From positions 737,325-801,324 of the forward strand of contig NZ_PZJV01000001.1 in the NCBI RefSeq assembly GCF_003206155.1: a DNA stretch of 64,000 nucleotides, in the 5' to 3' direction. Every line of letters begins with the position of its first letter. Position 1 is the first letter of the stretch. This stretch comes from Salinicola halophilus. GTDB lineage: Bacteria; Pseudomonadota; Gammaproteobacteria; Pseudomonadales; Halomonadaceae. Below the pieces are notes generated by a model. The model saw nothing but the letters and a program-made list of their open reading frames with translations, was not told the DNA's origin and made no database searches. A program made the translations under genes and the position numbers. Below are positions 15,986 through 24,778 of this stretch, piece by piece.

Positions 15986-17049
15986 GAGGGGGGATCGGCC
16001 CGCAGCGCCCGGCACACCTGGCGCACGGCCTCGATCATGCGTGGCCCCGGGCGACTGATGGCGTCCGGCGAGAGCGTATAGAGGCGGTCGTTGCGCACCG
16101 CCGGCAGCGCGGTCTGGCCCTGCCACTGCGCTTGCCAGGCATCGTTCTCGCCGGCGGCGAGGATCACCTGTGGAGCCGCCAGCAACAGCGATTCGCGATC
16201 GATCTCTGCCACCACGACCGGCGCGTCGTCGAATAGCGGCTCCCCGCCACAGTGGCGAATCACCTGAGTGACGATCTGTCCGCCGGCGAGCGTTGTCAGC
16301 GGCTCCTGGCCGAGCTGGTAGAAGACCCGCGGCGCGGGGTCGAGTGTCTGAGCGGTCTGGGCGAGACCGCGCTCGAACCGATCAGCCGCGCGCTGCCCCG
16401 CTTGCGCGTGACCGCTCAACCGCCCCACGGCCTCGAGCGTCGCGGCGATGTCGTCGAGCGCGCGCGGCTCGCTGCGATAGACGGGGATGTTCAGCGACGC
16501 GAGACGATCCAACGTCTCCGGCGGCGTACCGCTGCCCCAGGCGAGCACCAGGTCCGGTTCGAGGGCGACGATCGCCTCCACCGAGAGTCCCCGATAGCTG
16601 CCGACTCGCGGCAGCGTCCGGGCAGCAGCCGGGGCGTCGCTTCCCTCCACCACTCCGACCACGGCCGATCCCGCCCCTGCCGCGAAGGCGATCTCCACCA
16701 GATGCGGCGACAGCGCCACGATACGCCGCGCCGGCTGTGACAGCGCCACGGTCTCGCCGCTGTCGTCCACCGCCCGATAGCGCGCTGACGTTTCAGGGTG
16801 GTTAGATGCCTCGGGCTCGACCGATGTCTTGCGTTCGATCGATGCCTTGCGTTCGACCGATGTCTTGCGTTCGACCGACGTCGCGTGGTCGCCGGCGACG
16901 AGCACGGGGCGGGTCGCCGTTCGATCCTCGGCGGTGGCAGCCGTTGTGACGAGACCGAGCCCGGCCACCAGTATCAGCGCGGGCGAAACGCGCGGCACGC
17001 GGGTCGGCGCCGGGCGGTACTGCTTCGGCAATAGGGAAAGATGACGCAT
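15982..17049 (-). CDS. btuF: Cobalamin periplasmic binding protein, BtuF-like
   Basis: This 355-aa protein has an N-terminal signal region (VSPALILVAGLGLVTTAATA) and a short repeated linker (TSVERKTSVERKASIERK...). A helical-backbone metal-receptor fold follows: RRIVALSPHLVEIAFAAGAG, VVGVVEGSD, LEPDLVLAWGSGTPPET, and near the C-terminus HCGGEPLFDD. It should bind cobalamin for a BtuCD ABC importer, though no BtuCD is in this window. The start is uncertain: ATG 17049 gives a normal signal peptide, and an in-frame ATG at 17094 is possible. It is convergent with cobO. Confidence 0.87.
   Translation of the reverse strand: MRHLSLLPKQYRPAPTRVPRVSPALILVAGLGLVTTAATAEDRTATRPVLVAGDHATSVERKTSVERKASIERKTSVEPEASNHPETSARYRAVDDSGETVALSQPARRIVALSPHLVEIAFAAGAGSAVVGVVEGSDAPAAARTLPRVGSYRGLSVEAIVALEPDLVLAWGSGTPPETLDRLASLNIPVYRSEPRALDDIAATLEAVGRLSGHAQAGQRAADRFERGLAQTAQTLDPAPRVFYQLGQEPLTTLAGGQIVTQVIRHCGGEPLFDDAPVVVAEIDRESLLLAAPQVILAAGENDAWQAQWQGQTALPAVRNDRLYTLSPDAISRPGPRMIEAVRQVCRALRADPPS
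16818..16889. repeat. 18-bp tandem repeat inside btuF
   Basis: Unit cgaccgatgtcttgcgtt, about four copies, the last diverged. On the coding strand it encodes the six-residue repeat TSVERK/ASIERK between the signal peptide and the binding domain. Confidence 0.9.
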
Positions 17050-17189
17050 CTGAGACTCGAACGCTTGGGAGACGACGTGGCGGGAGCATAGCATGAGGGC
17101 TCGGCGCCTCGGCCAGTGCCAGCGCGCCGCCGTCCGCGTCCCGTTTCGGGGCGATCCTGCAGTCGGTACTTCGCTCCCAAGGAGTTTCC

Positions 17190-17957
17190 ATGACGACACG
17201 CCCGCTCGCGAAAACGCTTGCCACCCTGACCCTATCTGGCGCCATGCTTTCCGGGGCGCTGATGAGCGCGCCGGCGCTGGCCGAGCCGACGCCGCCGCAG
17301 ATTCGCGTCCAGGCCAGCGCCACACTCGAGAAAGCGCCCGACACGGCGACGCTGAACGCCCGACTCTGGGAGCGCACCCCGACCCGCCCCCAGGGCGAGG
17401 CCCCAAGCGGCGACAGCGACGCGGTGAGCGACGCGCGACAGCGGCTGGAAGCACGCGTGGGTGAGCTCATCCGGGCCCTCGAAGACGCCGGCGTACCCGC
17501 GGCGAAGATCCGCGCCGGCTCGCTCAGCGTCCGCCCCGACGTCATCTCGTCGGGGCGCGACGATGATCGGCCCGACCAGGTCCGCACTCAGGTCGAACGC
17601 CCGGTCTCGTTGACCGTCGACCAGCTCGACCGCCTGCCCCAGGTGCTGGATGCGCTGACGGCCGCCGGCGTCGACTCCCTCGACGGCGTCAGCTATGGCC
17701 TCCAGACCAGCGATGCCGCCGACGACGAAGCGCTCCAGAAGGCGCTCGAGCGAGCCCATGACAAGGCCCGGTTGATGGCAAGGACCCTGGGCGTCGAGCT
17801 CGGCGATGTGGTCAACGTCGAAGAGACCACCGCCCCGCGCTACCAGCCGATGATGATGCGGGCCGCAAAGATGGACGAGGGTAGCGCGCCTGAATATCGC
17901 AGCGGCGAGATCTCCATCGAGGCGGGGGTCAACGTGACCTGGGAGATCGACGACTGA
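17190..17957 (+). CDS. SIMPL-domain (DUF541) periplasmic protein
   Basis: This 255-aa protein has a signal peptide ending near ALA-EPTPP (about residue 31) followed by a single SIMPL/DUF541 domain: IRVQASATLEKAPDTATLNARL, the middle RTQVERPVSLTVDQLDRLPQ, and ALERAHDKARLMARTLGVELGDVVNVEE. It is homologous to E. coli YggE. The family is periplasmic and linked to oxidative stress or envelope integrity, but its exact activity is unknown. An AAGGAG ribosome-binding site lies just before ATG 17190. Confidence 0.9.
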   Translation: MTTRPLAKTLATLTLSGAMLSGALMSAPALAEPTPPQIRVQASATLEKAPDTATLNARLWERTPTRPQGEAPSGDSDAVSDARQRLEARVGELIRALEDAGVPAAKIRAGSLSVRPDVISSGRDDDRPDQVRTQVERPVSLTVDQLDRLPQVLDALTAAGVDSLDGVSYGLQTSDAADDEALQKALERAHDKARLMARTLGVELGDVVNVEETTAPRYQPMMMRAAKMDEGSAPEYRSGEISIEAGVNVTWEIDD

Positions 17958-17996
17958 TCTCGCTTCGGGCCCACCGCGCCAGGCGATCCTCCGAAC

Positions 17997-18026
17997 GACC
18001 GCGGGCGGCCAAGGCCGCCCGCGGTC
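17997..18026. terminator. Bidirectional hairpin between convergent genes
   Basis: GACCGCGGGCGGCC-AA-GGCCGCCCGCGGTC is a perfect 14-bp inverted repeat between the ends of the SIMPL gene and the NSS transporter gene. It has no T-tract on either side; its position suggests a shared transcription end or mRNA 3' stabiliser. Confidence 0.6.
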
Positions 18027-18048
18027 ACCGCTGTCGTCTGCCGTTCGC

Positions 18049-19509
18049 TCAGCCCACCGCTTCGTCGGCGCGGGACGCCCGCTTGCGCAGCCCGGTCTCC
18101 ACTGCCAGCCCCACCACCAGGATGGCTGCGAGCCAGCGCCAGTCGAAGCCGGTTCCCAGCCAGCCGAGCGCATCGAGAAAGACCACCACGATCGCGATCG
18201 GGCTGACGTAGCGCACCGCGAACTGCCACAGGCCGAAGAGCCAGCTCGGCATCGCCAGCTCCTCACGTATGGCCCGACGCCGCAGAAAGAAGCCCGTCAG
18301 CAGCGCCATGCCGAGGCCACCGAGCGGCATCATCAGCCGCGACGTCAGAAAGTCGAGCCAGTCGAAGAAGTGCTTGCCGGCGAGCTTCCACTCCGCGCCG
18401 ACGTTGAACGAGAGCATCGCCAGCGTGCTGATCACCCACAGGACGATTCCCACGCCCCAGGCCGCGCGCCGCCGCGTCAACCCGTGGCTCTGGTTGAGCC
18501 ACGCCACCGTCGCCTCGATCATCGAGATCGACGAGGTCAGCGCCGCCACCGTCAGCATCAAGAAGAACACGACCTCCATCACGCCGCCGAACGGCATCGC
18601 CTGAAACGCCAGCGGCAGACTCATGAAGATCAGCCCCGGGCCGGAGGCCGGGTCCATGCCATTGGCGAAGATCACCGGGAAGATCGCCAGCCCCGCCATC
18701 AGCGCCACCAGGGTGTCGCAGATGGCGACGGTGAGCGTGGTGCGAACGATGGACTGGTTCGCCGGCAGATAGGCGCCGTAGGCGATGATCGCCCCCGCCG
18801 CGAGCGACAGCGTGAAGAACGCATGCCCCATCGCCGCCAGCACCGCCTCGCCGGTGAGCTCACCGACGTTGAAGTCGAACAGAAAGTGGACGCCGGCACT
18901 GAAATCGGCGCTGACGACGGCGTAGCCGATCATCAGCGCGAGCATCACCACTAGCCCCGGCATCATCCAGCGCACGCTACGCTCGATGCCCGCCTGGACG
19001 CCCTTGCCCACGATCAGCATGGTGACGATCGTCACCAGCGTGCTCCAGAAGCCCAGGTTCCAAGGATTGGCGTTGTTGGCGGCGAAAATCGCCGCCATGC
19101 CGTCGACGCTCTCGGCCTGCAGCCCCCCGCTCAAGGCTTTCCAGAGATAGGAGATCGACCACCCCGCCACCACCACGTAGAAGGAGAGGATCATGAAACC
19201 GCAGATCATCGACATCCAGCCCAACCCGGACCATAGCCCGCGGCAGCCCGACTCCCGCGCGACTCGCCGCACCGCTTCTACCGGGTTGGCTCGCCCGCGC
19301 CGGCCCACGGCGATCTCCGCCATCATGATCGGTACGCCGATGAGCGCGATACACAGCAGATAGACCAGCACGAAGGCGCCGCCGCCGTATTCGCCGGTCA
19401 TGTAGGGGAATTTCCAGATATTGCCGAGGCCGACGGAGGAGCCGGTGGCGGCGAGAACGAAGCCCCAGCGGCCGAGCCAAAGGGTTTGGGGTCTAGCGGA
19501 TGCGGTCAT
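18049..19509 (-). CDS. Sodium-dependent transporter, NSS/SNF family
   Basis: This 486-aa membrane protein has about eleven to twelve hydrophobic segments. The first segment carries the NSS sodium/substrate signature GSSVGLGNIWKFPYMTGEYG near residue 20-40. Later words include LAAGAIIAYGAYLP (segment 6) and SSISMIEATVAWL (segment 8). The family takes up amino acids or related solutes with Na+; the substrate is not predictable. The start is ATG 19509, before the first helix; the frame runs open further upstream without a signal-like start. Confidence 0.9.
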   Translation of the reverse strand: MTASARPQTLWLGRWGFVLAATGSSVGLGNIWKFPYMTGEYGGGAFVLVYLLCIALIGVPIMMAEIAVGRRGRANPVEAVRRVARESGCRGLWSGLGWMSMICGFMILSFYVVVAGWSISYLWKALSGGLQAESVDGMAAIFAANNANPWNLGFWSTLVTIVTMLIVGKGVQAGIERSVRWMMPGLVVMLALMIGYAVVSADFSAGVHFLFDFNVGELTGEAVLAAMGHAFFTLSLAAGAIIAYGAYLPANQSIVRTTLTVAICDTLVALMAGLAIFPVIFANGMDPASGPGLIFMSLPLAFQAMPFGGVMEVVFFLMLTVAALTSSISMIEATVAWLNQSHGLTRRRAAWGVGIVLWVISTLAMLSFNVGAEWKLAGKHFFDWLDFLTSRLMMPLGGLGMALLTGFFLRRRAIREELAMPSWLFGLWQFAVRYVSPIAIVVVFLDALGWLGTGFDWRWLAAILVVGLAVETGLRKRASRADEAVG

Positions 19510-19823
19510 GTTGCCTCTGACACTCAACACCGGCGCGGCGGCGCCGGATCGAAACCGATAGAAGCCCGTCTCGCGATGCACGATCGCGGAGGCGCTTCTG
19601 CATGGGGCGGCAAGAAGCCGCTGGGTGAATTCGACGCGATCGTCGGAGCGAAGGATCGCCCGGCGAGCGCCGGGCGGGGATTGTACCTTCGCCCACAACG
19701 GGTGGCGACCACGGCAGCGGGCGACAGGAAAACGGACGCTGCAGGCGTTGGTGACAGAGGCGAGGTTGTGCAAAGCTTGGCGCGTTCAACCGCGCCCGCG
19801 CGTCCCCTTGCAAGGAGTCTTCG

Positions 19824-20480
19824 ATGTCCCGGCAGTTCGCCATACTCGGACTTGGCTATTTCGGCACCACCGTCGCTCGCGAGCTCAAGCGCCACGGCAA
19901 CCAGATCCTCGGCGTGGATCGCGACGAGAGCCGGGTCGATGCGCTCTCCAACGTGCTCGATCACGCCGTCATCGCCGACCTCACCGACGAAAAAGCGCTG
20001 GCGGAGCTCTCCCTCGAGGCGTATGACGCGGTGGTGATCGACGTCGACGGCGATCTCGAGTCCAGCGTGATCTGCACGCTGCACGTCAAGGAGCTCGGCG
20101 CCAAGGAGGTCTGGGCGAAGGCGCACAGCGACGCCCACTTCAAGCTGCTTCGCCGCCTCGGCGCGGACCGCGTCATCTATCCCGAGTACGATGCCGGCAT
20201 CCGCGTCGCCGAGAGCCTCAACTATCACGCCATGGTCGATTTCATTCGCCTGGGCGAGCGTCAGTTCATCGTCGAGATCGAGACCACCGAGCGCCTGGTT
20301 GGAAAGTGCGCCAGCGTGTCGAAACTGGCGATCGACCAGGACGCATTGACGCTGGTGGCGATCAAGCGCGGCGAGAAGGTCATTCACAACCCGCAGGACG
20401 ATACGACGCTCGAAGCCGGCGACAATCTGGTGCTGATGGGGGATCTCGAGGCACTGCGCGAAATCGGCAGACAGCTATGA
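19824..20480 (+). CDS. ktrA: KtrA/TrkA-type potassium channel gating subunit
   Basis: This 218-aa cytosolic protein has an RCK_N domain beginning with the nucleotide-binding motif GLGYFG (residues 9-14) and GVDRDE at the end of strand 2, then an RCK_C domain from about residue 135 (ERLVGKCASVSKLAI...GDNLVLMGDLEAL). Subunits of this size form an octameric ring gating KtrB. AAGGAG lies before the ATG. The partner ktrB starts 67 bp downstream. Potassium uptake is a first response to osmotic upshock in halophiles. Confidence 0.92.
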   Translation: MSRQFAILGLGYFGTTVARELKRHGNQILGVDRDESRVDALSNVLDHAVIADLTDEKALAELSLEAYDAVVIDVDGDLESSVICTLHVKELGAKEVWAKAHSDAHFKLLRRLGADRVIYPEYDAGIRVAESLNYHAMVDFIRLGERQFIVEIETTERLVGKCASVSKLAIDQDALTLVAIKRGEKVIHNPQDDTTLEAGDNLVLMGDLEALREIGRQL

Positions 20481-20547
20481 GCCGAACGTATCGATCCGCG
20501 GCGCCACGGGCGACCGCGCCGGCCTGCCTGCGTCGGCGCAATCACCC

Positions 20548-21915
20548 ATGAGACGCTGGCAGCGCTTCAAACGACCGCTTCGCCGCTCGCCCCACGGCCC
20601 CGTCATCCGACTCTCGCCGCCGGAACTGCTGCTCATCGGTTTCACGCTGCTGTGCGCCCTCGGCGCGCTGGCGCTATGGCTTCCCGGCAGCGCCACGCGG
20701 CCGCTCGCCTGGCACGAGGCGCTGTTCACCGCCACCTCGGCGGTAACGGTCACCGGGCTTTCGGTGATCGACGTGAGCCAGGATCTGACGTTCGTCGGCC
20801 AGCTGGTGGTGACGCTGCTGATCCAGATCGGCGGGCTCGGCTTCATGACCTTTGCCGCCCTCACCGTGCTGCTGCTCGGCGTACGCCTGCCGCTCAGTCA
20901 GCAGAATCTGGTCCGCGAGGCGCTGGGAGAAATCGCCTTCAGCGACGTTCGCCACCTGGTCAAACTGGTGATCGCCTTCGCGCTGGTCGTGGAGAGCCTG
21001 GGCACGCTGATCCTCGCCTTTCACTGGGTGCCGGAGTACGGCGGGCGACAGGGGTTGTGGCACGCCCTCTTCCACGCGGTCTCGGCGTTCAACAACGCCG
21101 GCTTCTCGACCTTTTCGAACAGCCTCATGAACGAGGCCGACGACCCGCTGGTCAACGTCACCGTCAGCGTGCTGTTCATCGTCGGCGGCCTGGGTTTCGT
21201 CATCGTCAACGATCTCTACCGACGCAGGCGCTGGTCGCGACTGATGATGCAGACCAAGGTGGTACTGCTCGCCACCTTCTGGCTGAACCTGGTGGCGATG
21301 GCGCTGCTCCTCGCGCTCGAGTGGCACAACCCGAATACCCTCGGCGGCATGGCGGACATTCCCGGCCGACTTCAGGCCGCCTGGTTCCAGGCGGTGACAC
21401 CCCGTACGGCGGGCTTCAACACGCTGGATACGGCGTCGCTGACCGACCCCTCGACGCTTTTCACCATGCTGCTGATGTTCATCGGCGGCGGCTCGAGCTC
21501 CACCGCCAGCGGCATCAAGATCACGACGTTCGTGGTGCTGTTGTTGACCGCTCGCGCCTTCTATCGCTCGACCGAGCACCCCGTCGCCTTCGGCCGGGCG
21601 ATCCCGCAGGAGACGGTGATCAAGGCGATCACCGTGGCGCTCGCCGGCGTGCTGCTGGTGTTCCTGGCGTTGTTCGGTCTGACCATCACCGAGCGTGACG
21701 AGCCATTTCTGGATCTCGCCTTCGAGACCGTCTCCGCCTTCGGCACCGTGGGGCTCTCCCGCGGCGTCACCGGTGACCTCTCGCTCCCCGGCCAGCTCTT
21801 GCTGGGAGTCACCATGCTGCTCGGTCGCGTCGGACCGCTCTCGGTCGGCTATTTCCTGGCCACGCGGCAGCACCGGGGACTGCGCTACGCCAAGGGGGAG
21901 ATCCAGATCGGCTGA
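20548..21915 (+). CDS. ktrB: KtrB/TrkH-type potassium transporter
   Basis: This 455-aa transporter has four repeated membrane-pore-membrane units. All four selectivity-filter glycines are visible: TVTGLS, NNAGFST, RTAGFNT and GTVGLSRG. The gate-region loop GGSSSTASGIKITT follows the third filter. It moves K+ (often Na+-coupled) across the inner membrane with KtrA, encoded just upstream. Its end is 9 bp from the convergent argO stop. Confidence 0.92.
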   Translation: MRRWQRFKRPLRRSPHGPVIRLSPPELLLIGFTLLCALGALALWLPGSATRPLAWHEALFTATSAVTVTGLSVIDVSQDLTFVGQLVVTLLIQIGGLGFMTFAALTVLLLGVRLPLSQQNLVREALGEIAFSDVRHLVKLVIAFALVVESLGTLILAFHWVPEYGGRQGLWHALFHAVSAFNNAGFSTFSNSLMNEADDPLVNVTVSVLFIVGGLGFVIVNDLYRRRRWSRLMMQTKVVLLATFWLNLVAMALLLALEWHNPNTLGGMADIPGRLQAAWFQAVTPRTAGFNTLDTASLTDPSTLFTMLLMFIGGGSSSTASGIKITTFVVLLLTARAFYRSTEHPVAFGRAIPQETVIKAITVALAGVLLVFLALFGLTITERDEPFLDLAFETVSAFGTVGLSRGVTGDLSLPGQLLLGVTMLLGRVGPLSVGYFLATRQHRGLRYAKGEIQIG

Positions 21916-21924
21916 CGTGTCGGC

Positions 21925-22524
21925 TCACAGCGGCATCAGTATCAGCCGCAGCGCCACCAGCGTGAGCACACCGGCGACCAGGACATCGATGCCCCGCCAC
22001 CAGCGCGGGTCACGAAGCCGCGGCGCGAGCCAGCCGGCGGCAGCGACCAGGGCGTAGAACCACAGGATCGAGGCGAGCACCGCGCCCGCTGCGAAGGCCC
22101 AGCGATCGGGCTGCTGCGCGCCGATGGCTCCCAGCATGACGACGGTATCGAGATACACGTGGGGGTTGAGCAGCGTCACCGCAAGCGTCGCTACCGCAAC
22201 GCTGCCGGCGCTCCGCTGACCGGATTCGACGTCGAGCGACCCGGGGCGCAACGCCCGCCGCAGGCTGGCCCCCGCCTGCCATAGCAGCCAGGCGGCGCCG
22301 CCCCAGCGGGCGAGCTCCAGCGCCAGCGCGCTCGAGCGCAGCAACGGCGCGAGCCCGCCGATGCCGGCAATGATGAGCGTCGCGTCGCAGAGCACGCAGA
22401 GGCTCGCCACCCGCCAGGCGTGTTCCCGCCGCAGCCCCTGGCGCAGCACGAAGGCATTCTGCGCCCCGATGGCGACGATCAGTCCGAGACCGACCCCGAA
22501 CCCCTGTAGACCCGATAGCATCAT
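21925..22524 (-). CDS. argO: LysE/ArgO-family basic amino acid exporter
   Basis: This 199-aa protein has six hydrophobic segments and the LysE-family start GLGLIVAIGAQNAFVLRQGL, followed by VTLLNPHVYLDTVVMLGAIG (the NP motif). It exports arginine and/or lysine. It is divergent from argP, the regulator of argO in E. coli, and this pairing is a strong functional clue. Confidence 0.92.
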   Translation of the reverse strand: MMLSGLQGFGVGLGLIVAIGAQNAFVLRQGLRREHAWRVASLCVLCDATLIIAGIGGLAPLLRSSALALELARWGGAAWLLWQAGASLRRALRPGSLDVESGQRSAGSVAVATLAVTLLNPHVYLDTVVMLGAIGAQQPDRWAFAAGAVLASILWFYALVAAAGWLAPRLRDPRWWRGIDVLVAGVLTLVALRLILMPL

Positions 22525-22593
22525 GCGCGTCGTCCCTTGGCGAATTCCACGATTCCCACCCGATGAATTCGTAGAGTGCCGTGCTACGCTCCA

Positions 22594-22627
22594 TTAGCTA
22601 AAGATAAATACCCTAATCGCTCATTAG
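22594..22627 (+). promoter_or_regulatory. Probable ArgP operator region
   Basis: A LysR-type T-N11-A dyad, CTAAT-CGCTC-ATTAG (22613-22627), and a nearby palindrome TTAGCTAA (22594-22601) lie in the short AT-rich gap between argO and argP. The dyad ends 8 bp before the argP ATG, consistent with autoregulation and control of argO. Confidence 0.55.
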
Positions 22628-22635
22628 AGATTGTG

Positions 22636-23529
22636 ATGCTCGACTACAAGCTACTCGAAGCCCTCGCGGCCATCGTCGATCAGGGCGGATTCGAGCGCGG
22701 CGCCCAGCAGCTCAATCTGACCCAGTCCGCCGTCTCCCAGCGCATCAAGCTGCTGGAGGCGCGGCTCGGCCAGCCGGTGGTCGTGCGTACGCCGCGCCTG
22801 CTGCCCACGCCGCTGGGTCAGCGACTGCTCAATCACGCCCAGCAGGTGCGCCTGCTCGAGCACGACCTGCTCGACCAGATTCCCGCGCTCGGTGAAGGGA
22901 CGCAGCGGCTGCGTCTGGCGATCAACGCCGATAGCCTGGCCACCTGGTGGGCGCCGACCATCGGGGATTTCTGCTATCGCCGCGGCGTCCTGCTCGACCT
23001 GGTGGTCGACGATCAGGAGATCGCCCTGCGCCGGATGCGCGATGGCGAGGTCGCCGGCTGCATCTGCGCCACGTCGCGACCGGTCCAGGGCGGTCGCGCC
23101 CGCCCGCTCGGCGCGATGCGCTATCGCCTGTTGGCAAGCCCGGGCTTTGCCGAGCACTACTTCAGCGAAGGCATTACCGAACGCGGTCTCGGCGCCGCCC
23201 CCGCGGTGCTCTACGGCGTCGACGACCGGCTGCACCAGCGCTACATGGATGTCCGCGGCTTTCGCGAACCCTTCCCGCATCATCTCTGCCCCTCCTCCGA
23301 GGGGGTCCTGCACATGACGCTCGCCGGCATCGGCTATGCGCTGATCCCCGAGTGCCAGGCGCGCGAGCCGCTCGAAACGGGCCGCCTGATCGACCTCGAC
23401 CCGGAGCGACCGATCGACGTGCCACTCTACTGGCACTACTGGCGCCACGGCGGCGAACTGCTCGATGCGCTGACGGTACATCTGCTGAGCGCAAGCGACG
23501 AGTGGCTGTTGCCGACCGATGCGGCCTGA
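22636..23529 (+). CDS. argP: LysR-family regulator ArgP (IciA)
   Basis: This 297-aa LysR-type regulator starts MLDYKLLEALAAIVDQGGFE, with the winged helix-turn-helix at residues 4-60 (AAQQLNLTQSAVSQRIKLLE-type wording), then a periplasmic-binding-like effector domain. The wording and the divergent argO identify it as ArgP. In E. coli, ArgP activates argO with arginine and is held inactive by lysine. ATG 22636 was chosen over the frame's earlier ATG at 22576, which would overlap the operator. Confidence 0.92.
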   Translation: MLDYKLLEALAAIVDQGGFERGAQQLNLTQSAVSQRIKLLEARLGQPVVVRTPRLLPTPLGQRLLNHAQQVRLLEHDLLDQIPALGEGTQRLRLAINADSLATWWAPTIGDFCYRRGVLLDLVVDDQEIALRRMRDGEVAGCICATSRPVQGGRARPLGAMRYRLLASPGFAEHYFSEGITERGLGAAPAVLYGVDDRLHQRYMDVRGFREPFPHHLCPSSEGVLHMTLAGIGYALIPECQAREPLETGRLIDLDPERPIDVPLYWHYWRHGGELLDALTVHLLSASDEWLLPTDAA

Positions 23530-23681
23530 ACGCGGCCGGCGTGTCGCGATTCGACGACTTTTTCGAGCGTCGACAGCGCCTTGCGAAATCGCCGGTGCGT
23601 TCTAGACTCCGAGTCACATACGATCGGGAACGGCACCGCCGCCCCCGTCCACCGTTATCCGCCAACCGGGAGATTGCCCCC

Positions 23682-24059
23682 ATGATCGATCCACGCCGCC
23701 GCTCTCTCTGGCTCGCCCTCACCGGCGCGCTCGCCCTGACCGCGCTTGCCGGCTGTGCCAGCGACAGCAGCTCGATGGAAAAGGACGCCAGCGACTACGT
23801 CATCACCGGCCTGGGTGACGACCGCGACGAGGCGATCGACAACGCCAAGGAGCGCTCGCTGGAGCAGTGTGAAGAGCAGGATCGCGAGGAGTTCGTCATC
23901 GTCGAGCAGCGCATGATGGGGCCGAACGACGACAGGCAGAAGAGCGTCGGCGTCAACGAACAGCTCGAGGGCGCGACCGTCAACGAGGACACCGAGCTGC
24001 AGGCCGCCACCCAGGAAGGCGACGGCTACAAGGCGACCTGGACGATTCGCTGCCGCTGA
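23682..24059 (+). CDS. Small hypothetical lipoprotein
   Basis: This 125-aa protein has a lipoprotein signal (lipobox LAGC, Cys25) followed by an acidic mature domain with an alternating charged pattern (GDDRDEAIDNAKERSLEQCEE, then a C-terminal ATWTIRC). Two cysteines in the mature part (in EQCEE and near the end, TIRCR) could form a disulfide. Function is unknown. GGGAG lies upstream of ATG 23682. It is probably transcribed alone. Confidence 0.75.
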   Translation: MIDPRRRSLWLALTGALALTALAGCASDSSSMEKDASDYVITGLGDDRDEAIDNAKERSLEQCEEQDREEFVIVEQRMMGPNDDRQKSVGVNEQLEGATVNEDTELQAATQEGDGYKATWTIRCR

Positions 24060-24149
24060 GCGATGTCGTCGAGCGCAACGCTCACGGCCCAGAACGACAA
24101 CGCCTCGCCCCGGTTCGCCGCGGCGGGGCGTCATCGTTTGCCGCTGCGC

Positions 24150-24452
24150 TTACGTGCCCAGACGCTTCTCGACGCTTGCGACCTTGTCCGCCATGGACTG
24201 CGCCCGATCGGTTCGCGTCCCCATCTTCAGTGTCGTGGTGATGCGCGGCGCCCCGCACTCGTGCACTCGCTCGTGGCAAGCCTTGACTACCGCCATGACC
24301 TCGTCCCACGGCCCTTCGATGTTGGTGCCGTAAGCGTGCATGGCGTAGTCGAGGTTCGAGGCCTCGATGATGCGCTGGCACTCGGTCACGTACTCGGACA
24401 CAGAGACGCCGACACCCAGCGGTACGACACATAGATCGACGATGACATGCAT
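24150..24452 (-). CDS. MTH1187/DUF77-family thiamine-binding-like protein
   Basis: This 100-aa ferredoxin-like-fold protein has the family wording VDLCVVPLGVGVSVSEYV at the start, YAMHAYGTNIEGPWDEVMAVV in the middle and ITTTLKMGTRTD near the end. Members bind thiamine or a related pyrimidine in the cytosol; their exact role is unsettled. The start ATG 24452 has a GGGGGAG ribosome-binding site. An ATG at 24488 would add 12 residues. Confidence 0.88.
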   Translation of the reverse strand: MHVIVDLCVVPLGVGVSVSEYVTECQRIIEASNLDYAMHAYGTNIEGPWDEVMAVVKACHERVHECGAPRITTTLKMGTRTDRAQSMADKVASVEKRLGT

Positions 24453-24778
24453 GATCTCTCCCCCGGCTGACGTTGATGGTAACGACACTAGACTATCATC
24501 TCGATCGCGCTAGGCTTGTTGACGGGCAATCCGTTAGCACGCGACCTAACTCGGACCAACGGTAGCCCAGAACCGTTTCGACGATTCAAGCCCCTCGACA
24601 GGGAACAGGGACCGTGGCAGTTCGGCGTCGCCCGATCGTGACAACCTTCAACCGTCCTCGATGCCAGGAAGACGATCCGTCAATGCGTCAGGTGGCCTGC
24701 GCCGCCGGTTATCGATCGTCCGCCGTCGTCGTTTGGCCGGAGAGCCTCACGTCGCGCTGCCCTTCGACAGGACAGATC

